A DNA stretch of 19,087 bases from Spirochaetaceae bacterium (GTDB lineage: Bacteria > Spirochaetota > Spirochaetia > SZUA-6 > Bin103): positions 1 to 19,087 of the forward strand of contig JAPOQV010000031.1 of NCBI GenBank assembly GCA_026710565.1, written 5' to 3'. A program made the position numbers and the translations under genes. The notes beneath the pieces are model-generated. The model was not told where the DNA came from and did not search any database. It saw nothing but the letters and a program-made list of their open reading frames with translations. This document shows, piece by piece, positions 1-10,947 of the stretch; positions within the stretch are counted from its first letter, which is position 1; every line of letters starts with the position of its first letter.

Positions 1-317
1 CCTTGCGCCCCGTCGCGCCGCTCGATGCGGAGCGGCTGCATCGCACCGTCCTGGGGCCGTTGTTGGGGGTGGGCGACCCGCGCACCGACGACCGGTTCAT
101 CCCGGTGGGGGGGCGCGACAGCGTGACCCGCCTGGAGCGGCTGGTCGACTCCGGAGAGGCCGCGGTGGGGTTCTCGCTGGTCGCCCCGACCGTCGAGCAG
201 ATGCTGGCGGTCGCCGATGCCTGCGGGGTCATGCCGCCGAAGAGCACCTGGATCGAGCCGAAGCTGCGCAGCGGCCTGTTCGTGCATCCGTTCGAGGATG
301 CCTCGAGGACTGGCTGA
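1..317 (+). CDS. DUF1015 family protein, C-terminal fragment
   Basis: The reading frame enters from the left edge and stops with TGA at 315-317. About 104 C-terminal residues are visible and no true start is in the window. The ending, with a segment MPPKSTWIEPKLRSGLFVHP close to the terminus, matches the characteristic tail of DUF1015 proteins, a widespread bacterial and archaeal family whose members usually end in a motif like MPxKSTxFxPK followed by a G(L/V) strand. The preceding stretch VGFSLVAPTVEQMLAVADAC also fits the family's last alpha/beta unit. The biochemical role of the family is not established and none is assigned here. The gene converges on dnaE2 with only 10 bases between the two stop codons. 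Confidence 0.72.
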   Translation, partial: LRPVAPLDAERLHRTVLGPLLGVGDPRTDDRFIPVGGRDSVTRLERLVDSGEAAVGFSLVAPTVEQMLAVADACGVMPPKSTWIEPKLRSGLFVHPFEDASRTG

Positions 318-327
318 CGCCGCGGCC

Positions 328-3596
<3,269 letters not shown>

Positions 3597-3600
<4 letters not shown>

Positions 3601-5201
3601 TCCACCCATCCCTGCAGATACCAGCGGCCGGTCAGTCGGTCGTAGTAGACCCACTCCAGAGTGCCGTTCGGCGCGCGGATGAAGTAGTAGGCCCGGTCGA
3701 CGCCTCCAGGCAGCCCGGTGCCGCCGGCGTGCCACCAGCCGCGGGAGATCAGGAAGGGGCCGTGGGCTGCGGACTTCGGCTGCGGTACCTCGACCGGCTG
3801 CCGCAGCATCCGACGCACCAGCCAGCCCGTCGCTGGCGGCTCCCGGCCGCTGCGTGCGTCCGGTTCCGGCAACACGACCGCGGCCACCGGCTGCCAGCGG
3901 AACTGCGCTTCCGGCAGATGCTCGTCGGAGAGCACAGCCCGGACCACGGCGTGGTTGCCGAACTGGGCGCGGATGCGCGCCAGCGCCTCCGACCCGGCCG
4001 CCGGGTCACGCTGCCTGAGCGTCCGGAACAGGGTCGCCTGACCCGCGTCCGCTCTCACGTGTTCGGCATCGACGGCCAGCTCATCGACCCCGGAGCTCAG
4101 GTCGAGTGCCCGCAGGCGGAGCTCGATCAGGTCGACCAGCGGCCGCCGCTCGCAGGTAGGAGCGGCAGGACGGATCATCTCGTGGCGGTGCGATCCGTCC
4201 TCCAGCAGCAGCCGCAGGTGCAGCGCCGCGACCGCCCGGTCCTCCTTCCGCAAGCGGTCGAGCAGCGTATCGAGCAGGCCCTCGACGTGCCGCTGCAGGC
4301 GCCCGGCGTCGGTCTCCGCATGAGACAGCCGCTTCCGGTGCAGGAACGGCGATACCGGGATGTCTCCCTGGACCGGCAACTCGAGCGCCGGCAAAACAGA
4401 GTCCTCCGGACTCTGTTTTGCCCCCATCCCCAACCTGCCTGAGAATCTGCCGCTGGCGCGGCAATTCCGACCGACTCCCAGCTCACCGCGGACCGAGCGG
4501 TGAACCGCCGCGGCATTGCCCCCGAAGCGCCGCAGCACCTCCGCGTAGGGAAGCCGCAGGAAGGCGTCGACCGTGGTGACGTCCAGCTTCTCCAGCAGGT
4601 CACGGACCTCGGGCTCCAGCGGCAGCCGCTCCAGCGGAGCCTGCCGGGCGGCGCTGCGCTCGGCGGCGGCATCTTCCACCACCAGGCAGCCGCGGCGCGC
4701 ATCGAGCGCCAGCAGGCGAGTGCCGATGCGGGTGTAGCCGATGACGACCGCGGCGTCGAACCGCACCTCGCCCAGGCGGTCCCGGATGGTCCGGGCCAGC
4801 GCCGCGGGCGATCGGTGGTGGCGCTGCAGGCCGGACACGTCCAGCCAGAACACGCCCGGCTCCGCGCACGCGGCATGCGACTCCGCATCCGTTCCCGAAC
4901 CGGCCCCTTCGACGAAGGGGCTGATGGAGAGCAGGCGGTCGATGATCAGCTCGACGCCGGCTGCCACTTCCCCTGGGCCGACGGTGCCCGCCTGCAGGTC
5001 CGCGGCCAGCGAGAGCGCCGCGGCGTAGCGCATGCCCACCCGCACCCCGGCGGCACGGGCCGTCCGGTTCACCGACACCACGATGCCCAGCGGCTTGTCC
5101 TCGCTGACTACCGCGGCGGGCCGGTCATGCCAGTCGGGATGACGGCGGAGCAGCAGTTGCAGAGGAAAGGAGCCGACTTCAACACACGCCGTACGGCGCA
5201 C
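3597..5201 (-). CDS. imuB: ImuB, inactive Y-family polymerase-like mutasome hub
   Basis: Y-family polymerase homologue of 534 residues that links DnaE2 to the replication clamp during damage-induced mutagenesis. The N-terminus LLLRRHPDWHDRPAAVV and the segment GVFWLDVSGL are typical of ImuB. The acidic metal-binding residues of active Y-family enzymes are not seen: the first motif reads ACVEVGSF rather than the DxD type, and the SxDE motif is missing. This agrees with the known non-catalytic role. QATLF at 388-392 fits the beta-clamp binding consensus QLxLF. The C-terminus, YYDRLTGRWYLQGW, is the conserved ImuB tail. The start overlaps imuA by 23 bp and the stop overlaps dnaE2 by 4 bp, so translation is probably coupled. 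A perfect 15-bp inverted repeat is embedded in frame around residues 260-270 and may be an inserted element. Confidence 0.95.
4390..4422. repeat. Perfect 15-bp inverted repeat inside imuB
   Basis: Arms GGCAAAACAGAGTCC (4390-4404) and its exact reverse complement (4408-4422) are separated by three bases. On the coding strand it is read in frame as AKQSPEDSVLPA. The segment is A+T-richer than its surroundings and sits where ImuB proteins are poorly conserved, just ahead of the little-finger-like region. It may be a small mobile palindromic element inserted in frame, or a structured mRNA segment. No second copy was noticed in the window. Confidence 0.75.
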
Positions 5202-5871
5202 GGTAGGTGGTGTCCAGAGATCGGCCCGGCCCCCGCCGCCGGTCCTTGATCACGTCGATGCGGTAACGGAAGCGGCCGTGCCGCGGAGCGGCGTGGCGCG
5301 CGCCCCGGCCGCGCAGCGACACCAGCGAGCCCAGCTCGGTGCCGGGCGTGGTGAGGAAGAGCAGGGCGGTGTCGTGCTGCCGGGCCAGGCGCATCAGGCG
5401 CCCGAGCACCGCCGCCGGGATGATCCGGCCGGAGTCCAGCTCCAGCAGGACCAGGCCGAACGCACCGGAGCGGGTCAGGCGCTCGGCGGCGGTGACCGAG
5501 GCGCGCAGGTCGGGTACCTGCACCACCGGCAGCGCCGCCAGGTCGACTCCGGCCCGCGCCAGGTCGGGCGGGAAGAAGAGGTCGGAGCTGGTCGTGACCC
5601 AGGCCGTGGTCTCCGCCGATCGCTGGAACTCGCGGACGATCGCGCAGGCCAGCGTCAGATGGACCCGCCGCGGGGCCGCGCAGAGCTCGCAGAGACGGCC
5701 CGCCAGCTCTGCCGGCCCCCAGACGCCGGTCTGCCCGTCAGCGGCGGGTGCTCCCGGATCGACTGCGAGGTCGGCAGCGCGCATCAGCCGGCACGGGAGC
5801 CCGCTCAGGGCGCTGCGGCGCGCGTGGTCATCGTGGCTTTGCAGCTCAGCCCGAGGATACCTGTTGAACAT
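5179..5871 (-). CDS. imuA: ImuA, RecA-like mutasome accessory protein
   Basis: Small RecA-fold protein of 230 residues encoded first in the imuA-imuB-dnaE2 run. It is recognised mainly by position and by the core GVWGPAELAGRLCELCAAPRR plus FFPPDLARAGVDLAALPVVQ and LTRSGAFGLVLLEL, which match the strand-helix pattern of ImuA/SulA-type RecA relatives. There is no Walker A GxxxxGK[ST] motif, so ATP binding in the RecA manner is unlikely, a common situation in ImuA. In well-studied species ImuA is needed for the mutasome but has no polymerase activity. The ATG at 5871 is the first start after the operator region; no clear ribosome binding site was seen, so the exact start is uncertain. A pair of LexA-box-like sites lies 8-41 bp upstream, making it the second LexA-controlled promoter of the cassette. 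Confidence 0.85.
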   Translation of the reverse strand: MFNRYPRAELQSHDDHARRSALSGLPCRLMRAADLAVDPGAPAADGQTGVWGPAELAGRLCELCAAPRRVHLTLACAIVREFQRSAETTAWVTTSSDLFFPPDLARAGVDLAALPVVQVPDLRASVTAAERLTRSGAFGLVLLELDSGRIIPAAVLGRLMRLARQHDTALLFLTTPGTELGSLVSLRGRGARHAAPRHGRFRYRIDVIKDRRRGPGRSLDTTYRAPYGVC

Positions 5872-5878
5872 GGTACGA

Positions 5879-5912
5879 GCACAAATGTCTTTCTTGATGA
5901 AGACATTTGTCT
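5879..5912. promoter_or_regulatory. Probable paired LexA operator in front of imuA
   Basis: ACAAATGTCTT (5881-5891) and AAGACATTTGT (5900-5910) form a perfect 11-bp inverted repeat with an 8-bp spacer. Each arm lies in a 12-bp site resembling AGACAWWTGTCT (5879-5890 and 5901-5912). The two centres are 22 bp apart, about two helical turns, so two repressor dimers could bind on one face. The right-hand site extends into a 19-bp stretch (5896-5914) whose minus-strand reading, ACAGACAAATGTCTTCATC, recurs with one mismatch at lexA. The operator role is inferred from this sharing. Confidence 0.75.
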
Positions 5913-5940
5913 GTAATTGGATCGGATGTCGTCGCCTGCG

Positions 5941-6588
5941 TCAACCCGCGGGCGACGATCCTTCCAGATAGCGGCGCACCTCGATCACCCTGCCCAGGAT
6001 CCTCACCTCGTCCGGGGCGGGAGTGATGGGATCGAAGGCGGGGTTGGCCGGGTGCAGCTCGATCCTGCCGGCGCGCAGCTTCAGCCGCTTCACCGTCGCC
6101 TCGTCCTCCACCAGGGCGACGACGATGTCGCCGGAGCGGGCGCTGTCCTGACGAAGCACGATCACCACGTCCCCCGGCAGGATGGCGGCATCGCGCATGC
6201 TGTCGCCGCGAACCCGCAGGGCGAACAGCTCGCCGCGGTCGGCGGACGATTGCACCGCCACGAACCCCTCCGGATCTTCGACCGCCGTGGTGAGGGCGCC
6301 CGCCTGCACGCGGCCGACCAAGGGGATCAGGACGGTGGGGTGACCGGAGCCGGCGGGCAGCCGGTAGCCGCGCGCCTTGCCCGGCTCCTTGTCCAGCAGC
6401 CCGTCGCGCACCAGCGCTTCCAGATGCGCTCGCGCGGACTGCACGGCGCGAAAGCCGAAGTGCTCCTGCACCTCACGGGTCGTGGGTGGCGAGCCGGCCA
6501 GGATGCGGTCGCGCACGAACAGGAAGATGCGGCGCCTGCGCCCCTCGGACCGTGACGAGGAGCGTCCGGCATCGCGCATGGCTGCCAT
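5941..6588 (-). CDS. lexA: LexA repressor (SOS regulator, S24 self-cleaving)
   Basis: About 215 residues. An N-terminal winged helix contains SPPTTREVQEHFGF and the recognition region around 47-60. A linker follows, then the S24 latent protease domain. The self-cleavage Ala-Gly bond is in VGRVQAG (96-97), the catalytic serine is S130 in VRGDSMRDAAILPGD, and the lysine is K167 in EDEATVKRLK. LexA represses SOS genes until RecA filaments stimulate cleavage. The frame stays open to a TTG at 6615, but that codon is inside an operator palindrome and forms a TTGACA promoter-like hexamer, so I place the start at ATG 6588; ATG 6579 is also plausible. Neither has an obvious ribosome binding site. The gene heads the imuA-imuB-dnaE2 cassette (70-bp gap to imuA), a known lexA-linked arrangement. 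Confidence 0.95.
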   Translation of the reverse strand: MAAMRDAGRSSSRSEGRRRRIFLFVRDRILAGSPPTTREVQEHFGFRAVQSARAHLEALVRDGLLDKEPGKARGYRLPAGSGHPTVLIPLVGRVQAGALTTAVEDPEGFVAVQSSADRGELFALRVRGDSMRDAAILPGDVVIVLRQDSARSGDIVVALVEDEATVKRLKLRAGRIELHPANPAFDPITPAPDEVRILGRVIEVRRYLEGSSPAG

Positions 6589-6616
6589 TGACAGACATAT
6601 GTCTTCATCTGTCAAT
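6587..6616. promoter_or_regulatory. Probable LexA operator and promoter of lexA
   Basis: ATTGACAGA (6587-6595) and TCTGTCAAT (6608-6616) are exact reverse complements, and within them AGACATATGTCT (6593-6604) is a perfect 12-bp palindrome. The plus-strand run ACAGACATATGTCTTCATC (6591-6609) differs by one base from the minus-strand run in front of imuA. TTGACA on the minus strand (6615-6610) could be a -35. The stop codon of the M23 peptidase gene (6612-6614) lies inside this element. Autoregulation is inferred. Confidence 0.75.
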
Positions 6617-7610
6617 CATCCGGCAGATCGACCAGCGGTGCTGCCACCAGGAGGTCAGGGTCGACGGCCACGCCGGCGGCGCGCACTTCCCAGTGCAGGT
6701 GCGGTCCCGTGGCCAGGCCGGTGCTGCCGACGGTGCCGATCGGTTCTCCCGCGAACACGCGCTGGCCTTCCCGCACCGCAAGGCCGTCCAGGTGGTAGTA
6801 GAGCGAGTAGACGCCGGGAAGATGTTCGATCACGACCGTGAACCCGGTGACGATGCGTTCGCGGGCCATCGCGACCGCGCCGCCGCCGGCCGCCGCCACC
6901 ACCGTGCCCGTGGGAACGCCGAAGTCCACGCCGTTGTGGATGGTGGTGGCGGTGTTGCCGTCGGCATAGCGGTAGAGCCTGCGATCACCGAAGCCGCCGG
7001 TGCGCCGCACGTCGCCCAGCGGCAGCCGCAGCGGTCCGTAGTGCGGCCACGCGACCGGCCGCGAGGCGCTCAGCAGCAACCAGAGCTCCCATGATTCCGT
7101 CTTGCGTTGCGGATCGGTCGTGCGCCGCAGGTTGGAGAGACCGGTGTTCAGGGGGATCTCCTCGACGGCGAACTCGCGCTCGCCGATGACGAGCGGCTGC
7201 TCGTGCAGCATCACGCGCGTCTCTGCCCGAGACGCGCTGCCGGCCAGGAGTCCGGAGATCGTCAACCGTGCCTCACCCGCCGGGGCATTGCTGGGAATCC
7301 CGAGCACCGCCGCCCACGTCGTCCCGGCCGGGCCTCTGCGCACCGCGAACCCGGAGCCGGCGACCCGTTCTCCGTCGGCCAGCTCCACCGCGAGCTCGAG
7401 CTCGGCAAGCGGCGCGGCGCTCGTCACGTAGGCGCTCAGAGGATCGCCCTGGGCCAGCGTCCCCGGCGTATGGAGGACTTCGACGGGAAGCGACGGCTCC
7501 GTTCTGGAGACTGTTGGAGACGAATCCGACTGCGCGGCAAGCGACGCGGCGACCGCGACCATGCCCGCCGCCACGGACAGCGATTTCCAGAGACGGCGCA
7601 CGCGCACCAT
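6612..7610 (-). CDS. Exported M23-family (LytM) metalloendopeptidase
   Basis: Cell-wall peptidase of 332 residues. A basic N-terminus and a hydrophobic segment (about 8-25) ending SLAAQS give a probable signal peptide, so the protein should act in the periplasm or at the cell surface. A beta-rich region (about 43-135) resembles an Ig-like or M23 N-terminal domain. The C-terminal M23 domain carries the zinc motif HxxxD in HNGVDFG (H225, D229), a conserved histidine in YYHLDGL (H273) and the HxH motif in GPHLHWEV (H304, H306), so all usual catalytic residues are present. Members cleave peptide cross-links in peptidoglycan or act in pairs with amidases during division. Its stop codon lies inside the lexA operator. 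A gap of 47 bp separates it from the upstream membrane gene, so co-transcription is possible. Confidence 0.93.
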   Translation of the reverse strand: MVRVRRLWKSLSVAAGMVAVAASLAAQSDSSPTVSRTEPSLPVEVLHTPGTLAQGDPLSAYVTSAAPLAELELAVELADGERVAGSGFAVRRGPAGTTWAAVLGIPSNAPAGEARLTISGLLAGSASRAETRVMLHEQPLVIGEREFAVEEIPLNTGLSNLRRTTDPQRKTESWELWLLLSASRPVAWPHYGPLRLPLGDVRRTGGFGDRRLYRYADGNTATTIHNGVDFGVPTGTVVAAAGGGAVAMARERIVTGFTVVIEHLPGVYSLYYHLDGLAVREGQRVFAGEPIGTVGSTGLATGPHLHWEVRAAGVAVDPDLLVAAPLVDLPDD

Positions 7611-7625
7611 CGTATCGCTCGAAAC

Positions 7626-7648
7626 CGATCGCCGCCGGCGGCTCGATC
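7626..7648. other. Intergenic G+C-rich hairpin
   Basis: The gap between the small membrane gene and the M23 peptidase gene contains the perfect 12-bp palindrome GCCGCCGGCGGC (7631-7642), flanked by CGATC and GATCG that can extend the stem with a two-base bulge. There is no T-run after it on either strand. It may be an mRNA processing or attenuation structure, or chance in G+C-rich DNA. Confidence 0.35.
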
Positions 7649-7657
7649 GCCCGGGCG

Positions 7658-8071
7658 TTATGGCTGCGGGCGCGGAGCGGTCAGGTCACGCCACCGCACC
7701 GGCGGAGGAGCGCCCGGCCCCTTGATGAACGAACGGAGGTTGATGAGCGCGGCGGCGGCCCATGCGCTCCCCAAGAGGACGCCACCGACGACTTCGCCGG
7801 CCCGAGTGTCGAACCACCGAACGGTCGACGTGAGCAGGAGGGTGGCACCGGCAGCCGCCAGAATAGCCCCGGCGCCCAGGATCTGAGAGGGTCGCGTGCG
7901 GTCCCTCTTGTAGCGCTCAAGCAGCCAGGAGCCGGTCATGGAGAGTGACAGGGAACCGGCCCACAAGACGGTGAGAGCGATCCATCCCTTGCCGATCCCG
8001 AAGATCGCGCCCGCCAGCACGGTGACCGCGGCCGCCGCGGCGAAAGAGCACGTCTTCGCCTGCTGGGTCAT
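7658..8071 (-). CDS. Small four-helix membrane protein, function unknown
   Basis: Predicted protein of 137 residues that I cannot place in a family. Four hydrophobic segments (about 9-25, 31-50, 64-81 and 93-112) are joined by short loops, with a basic loop ERYKRDRTR between the second and third. The C-terminal tail is rich in proline and arginine, probably cytoplasmic by the positive-inside rule. A GGAAG stretch six bases before the ATG may be the ribosome binding site. It starts 21 bases after the M81 peptidase stop on the same strand, so it could be the last gene of that operon, but nothing in the sequence ties it to the same pathway. The frame is well supported by the membrane pattern and by the absence of any competing gene here. 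Confidence 0.65.
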   Translation of the reverse strand: MTQQAKTCSFAAAAAVTVLAGAIFGIGKGWIALTVLWAGSLSLSMTGSWLLERYKRDRTRPSQILGAGAILAAAGATLLLTSTVRWFDTRAGEVVGGVLLGSAWAAAALINLRSFIKGPGAPPPVRWRDLTAPRPQP

Positions 8072-8092
8072 GAGAGCTTCCGGAAGCGTACC

Positions 8093-9586
8093 TCAGATCG
8101 GATCGATCGGGTATACCGGGCGGCCCAGGTTGCGGTAGCGGATGTGCGACGGGTCGTGCACGCTCGGTTCGTTCACCGTGCGGATCACGCCCGCGAACGG
8201 CTCGAAGTGGGCGCGAAAGTGCCCGGTCGACTTCACGCCGATGTAGCGCATCCGCCGCGGCTGAAGGCCCAGGCTGCGCGCCAGCGCGGAATCGAACGGC
8301 TGGTCGCGGTAGGTGACGACGATCACCTGCACACCTCCCGTGCGCACGTGCGCCGATGGCCCGAGCGTGGTGGAGAGGCCGGCGAGCATCGGGCCGTCGT
8401 AGGTGTATGCGCCGTCGGAGACCGCCACCACCTGCCACTCCGCTTCCACCGGCTCGCCCTGCGCGGGGTCGGACTTGCCGCCCATGGCCATGCGCAGCGT
8501 GGCTCCCGCGCCGGCGCGGTGGCACTCCAGGGCCGCCTCAGGATCGACGATGTAGAGCACGCAGGCATCTTCCAGCGAGCGCTCGATGAAGGTGCGCAGC
8601 ATGCCGGTGCTGTCGCCGGGCGAGCCGCCGCCGCAGTTGTCGTTGCTGTCGGCGATCACGATCGGGTAGGGGCCGGTCGAGCCGAGCTCGTCGATCACCT
8701 CCGCGGTCGTGGGGATGGCCATCTGCCAGTCGGCGCGCCGCGCGAAGATCCAGGCCGCCAGCTCGTCGGCGCCGTCCTGCGCCTGGTCCTGATCGCCGTC
8801 GGCGATCACGGTGACCGAGGAGCCTACGTGGGGGGCGTCTGCCAGCGGAAAGCAGGTGGAGATCGACGCGTACAGGATGCCCGGACGCGCCTCGATCTCG
8901 TGCAGGCGCTCGATCGCCTGGCGCATCGGCGGGTGCGCGGTGATCTGGTTCTTGCCCCAGATCATCGGCAGCGGCGCCAGCGCCATGGCCGGCCGCACGC
9001 CGTCGCGCAGCACGCGCGCCATCAGGTCCGCGCACTCGCGGCCGCGCTCGGCCTGGTCGATCTCCGGATAGGTCTCGTGCACGATGATGCCGTCGGCGAG
9101 CTCGACCATCTCCGCGGAGACGTTGGAGTGGATGTCGAGCTGGACGATGATCGGCAGCGTGCCGACCGCCCGCCGGACGGCGCGCAGGATGGCGCCGTCC
9201 GCGTCGTCCTCGCCCTCCGCCACCATGGAGCCGTGCAGTTCCAGCAGCACGCCGTCGAGGGCGCCGGCGCCGGTGATCGCCTCGACCAGGTCGCCCACCA
9301 CCCGGGTGAAGTCGGCCGCGGGCAGCGGCCCGCCGGGATGCGCCTCCCAGTAGATGGTCGGCACCAGTTCGAAGCCGTGGTGATCGCCGCCCTCGATGAA
9401 GCCTCCGACCGGAGTGTTGCTGCCGCGGAAGTCCGTGAAGAGATCCTGGCCGCGGACGTATCCGAACCGCTCGTCGGCGCTCGCCAGCGTGGTCGGCACC
9501 GGGGTGAAGGCGCTCGTCTCGTGGGCGATGCAGCCGAACGCGATCCGTTCGCCCTTCGGGCGTGGCTCGCTTCGCTCGCGTGCCAT
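8093..9586 (-). CDS. M81 family metallopeptidase (MlrC-like)
   Basis: Zinc peptidase-like protein of 497 residues from the family of microcystinase C, which hydrolyses linear peptide fragments of microcystin; most relatives have unknown substrates. The N-terminal domain has the family features IAFGCIAHETSAFTP, LLELHGSMVAEG and the metal motif DIHSN (D151, H153). The usual third ligand position falls in ETYPEID, where Glu175 stands in place of the histidine of the more common YPHxD form. The C-terminal MlrC domain has DSNDNCGGGSPGDST, typical of the family. The start is the ATG at 9586, one base after the MFS stop, with GGTGAG five bases before it. The first 14 residues are encoded by short repeats and hairpins and look added. 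It probably works with the co-oriented carrier, perhaps on imported peptides (inference). Confidence 0.9.
   Translation of the reverse strand: MARERSEPRPKGERIAFGCIAHETSAFTPVPTTLASADERFGYVRGQDLFTDFRGSNTPVGGFIEGGDHHGFELVPTIYWEAHPGGPLPAADFTRVVGDLVEAITGAGALDGVLLELHGSMVAEGEDDADGAILRAVRRAVGTLPIIVQLDIHSNVSAEMVELADGIIVHETYPEIDQAERGRECADLMARVLRDGVRPAMALAPLPMIWGKNQITAHPPMRQAIERLHEIEARPGILYASISTCFPLADAPHVGSSVTVIADGDQDQAQDGADELAAWIFARRADWQMAIPTTAEVIDELGSTGPYPIVIADSNDNCGGGSPGDSTGMLRTFIERSLEDACVLYIVDPEAALECHRAGAGATLRMAMGGKSDPAQGEPVEAEWQVVAVSDGAYTYDGPMLAGLSTTLGPSAHVRTGGVQVIVVTYRDQPFDSALARSLGLQPRRMRYIGVKSTGHFRAHFEPFAGVIRTVNEPSVHDPSHIRYRNLGRPVYPIDPI
9544..9580. repeat. Short repeats and a hairpin encoding the M81 N-terminus
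   Basis: The 5' end of the M81 gene contains CGCCC-TTC-GGGCG, a perfect small hairpin, and directly repeated GCTCGC units separated by TTC. They encode a charged stretch (RERSEPRPKGER) that precedes the first conserved strand RIAFGCIAHET. Such compact repeats are common outside genes in G+C-rich genomes and may have been captured by the reading frame. Confidence 0.45.
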
Positions 9587-9587
9587 G

Positions 9588-10940
9588 TCAGCTCACCGCC
9601 AGCGGGGCAGCCGCGCCGCCCGGCCGTGCCCGCAGACCCTCGGCGACCCTGGTCAGGATCCCCACCGCTGCCAGGATGCCGGCGGAGGCGATGGCGAACA
9701 CCACTCCGTAGGCGACCGCCGGCGAGCCGCCAAGCACCAGGCCCACGTCGCGGATCAGCCCTCCGGCACCGATGCCGACTCCGCGAAATACCACCTGAGC
9801 GATCGTCCACAGGCCGAGCTCCGCGCCAGCCTCCTGGTCCGTGGTCATGGCTGCCATCAGGGAGAGACCTCCAAAGGTATACACGCCGAAGCCGGCACCA
9901 TAGGCGATGAGGGCAGGCATGACCAGTACGCCCATGCTCGTGAACGACGCGGCCGCCAGCAGCGCCATGCCGGCCGCCATGAAGGACAGCCCCGCGCCGG
10001 CGATGCCGCCCTGGCGCTCCGGCCGACGGTTGCGCCACAGCGCCATGCTGACGACCAGCGTCAGCAGCGTCGGCGCCAGCCATACCGTGTTCAGCCGTGT
10101 CGTCTGCCCCAGCGTAAGCTCGAGCACCTCAGCCCCGAACGGCTCCAGCACCGCCTCCTGCAACCAGGCTGCCGCGGCGGCAACCGACAGGAACAGGAAA
10201 AACCGTATCTTGCTCCGATCGCCGAGCAGGGTGCGCACCCGCTCGGCCACCGGCCGTTCTGGCGGCTGCAGCAGCTCACCGGCGGCGCGCAGCTCGTCCT
10301 GCACGCGGCGCTCCACGCCCGCGATCGACACCAGCCAGAACAGTCCGCCGACACCGGCCGTCAGTGCCACCAGGCGCCAGAACAGGCGCAGCTCGTAGTG
10401 CTCCATCAGCAGGCCGAACCCCAGCGCGGCCAGCGGGAAGCAGGCGATCAGCACCGTCTCCACGATCGCGATGGCCATGCCCTGCTTCTTCGCGGGCGCA
10501 GAGTGCCGCACCAGCGCCAGGAAGGGACTGCCGGAGATCAGGCCGCCGACCCCGTAGGAGAGGAATCCGGCGATCACGGCCAGCCAGCCGACCAGCGGCC
10601 GGCCTCGGCCGAACCAGGCCAGGCTGATACCGATCAGCCCCAGGCCGATCATCATCAGCGCGCGGCCGGCCCAGATGAAGCGGGTCCGGCCATTCGGCGC
10701 GGCCGCGGAGACGTCGCTGCGCGCGCCGGCCCAGAGGCTCAGCGGCGACAGCAGGTAACGCAGGCCGAGCAGCAGCGCCACCGGCCACGCCATGAATCCG
10801 AAGTGGCTGATCAGGACGCGGTTGAGCACGCTGGAGACCAGCACGTCGCTCATCGCCGAACCGATGTGAAAGGTGCCGAGCCGCAGCGTGCGCACGGTGC
10901 GGAACCGCCGTTCCCCGGCGGACGGGCTGCTATCGTCCAT
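9588..10940 (-). CDS. PucC/BCD-type MFS transporter
   Basis: Polytopic membrane protein of about 450 residues with around twelve hydrophobic segments. The opening LRLGTFHIGSAMSDVLVSSVLNRV, then LLLGLRYLLSPLSLWAGARSD and later LGLWTIAQVVFRGVGIGAGG, resemble the PUCC family (bacteriochlorophyll delivery, BCD) of the major facilitator superfamily. In phototrophs PucC and LhaA help assemble light-harvesting complexes. No pigment or antenna gene is present here, so the substrate is unknown and a general solute-carrier role is possible. I place the start at ATG 10940, seven bases after the upstream stop with GAGG six bases before it; starts at 10955 and 10964 would overlap the upstream gene. It lies between the ceramidase-like gene and the M81 peptidase gene with almost no gaps, so the three are probably one transcript. 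Confidence 0.85.
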   Translation of the reverse strand: MDDSSPSAGERRFRTVRTLRLGTFHIGSAMSDVLVSSVLNRVLISHFGFMAWPVALLLGLRYLLSPLSLWAGARSDVSAAAPNGRTRFIWAGRALMMIGLGLIGISLAWFGRGRPLVGWLAVIAGFLSYGVGGLISGSPFLALVRHSAPAKKQGMAIAIVETVLIACFPLAALGFGLLMEHYELRLFWRLVALTAGVGGLFWLVSIAGVERRVQDELRAAGELLQPPERPVAERVRTLLGDRSKIRFFLFLSVAAAAAWLQEAVLEPFGAEVLELTLGQTTRLNTVWLAPTLLTLVVSMALWRNRRPERQGGIAGAGLSFMAAGMALLAAASFTSMGVLVMPALIAYGAGFGVYTFGGLSLMAAMTTDQEAGAELGLWTIAQVVFRGVGIGAGGLIRDVGLVLGGSPAVAYGVVFAIASAGILAAVGILTRVAEGLRARPGGAAAPLAVS

Positions 10941-10947
10941 GCGTGCC

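Noticed and set aside
3601..3735. N-terminal extension of DnaE2 to 3735
   Set aside because: It would be read entirely inside the end of imuB and adds basic residues absent from DnaE2 proteins; GTG 3600 gives the usual N-terminus and a GTGA junction.
6589..6615. TTG start of LexA at 6615
   Set aside because: The codon is part of a TTGACA hexamer inside the operator palindrome, and the added residues are not part of the LexA fold.
8144..9910. Plus-strand open frame of 588 codons
   Set aside because: Antisense to the M81 and MFS genes, with an Arg/His/Gln/Ala-rich product typical of shadow frames.
9588..10940. Photosynthesis gene cluster suggested by the PucC-like carrier
   Set aside because: No bacteriochlorophyll, carotenoid, reaction-centre or antenna gene is present in the window, so only the family resemblance is reported.
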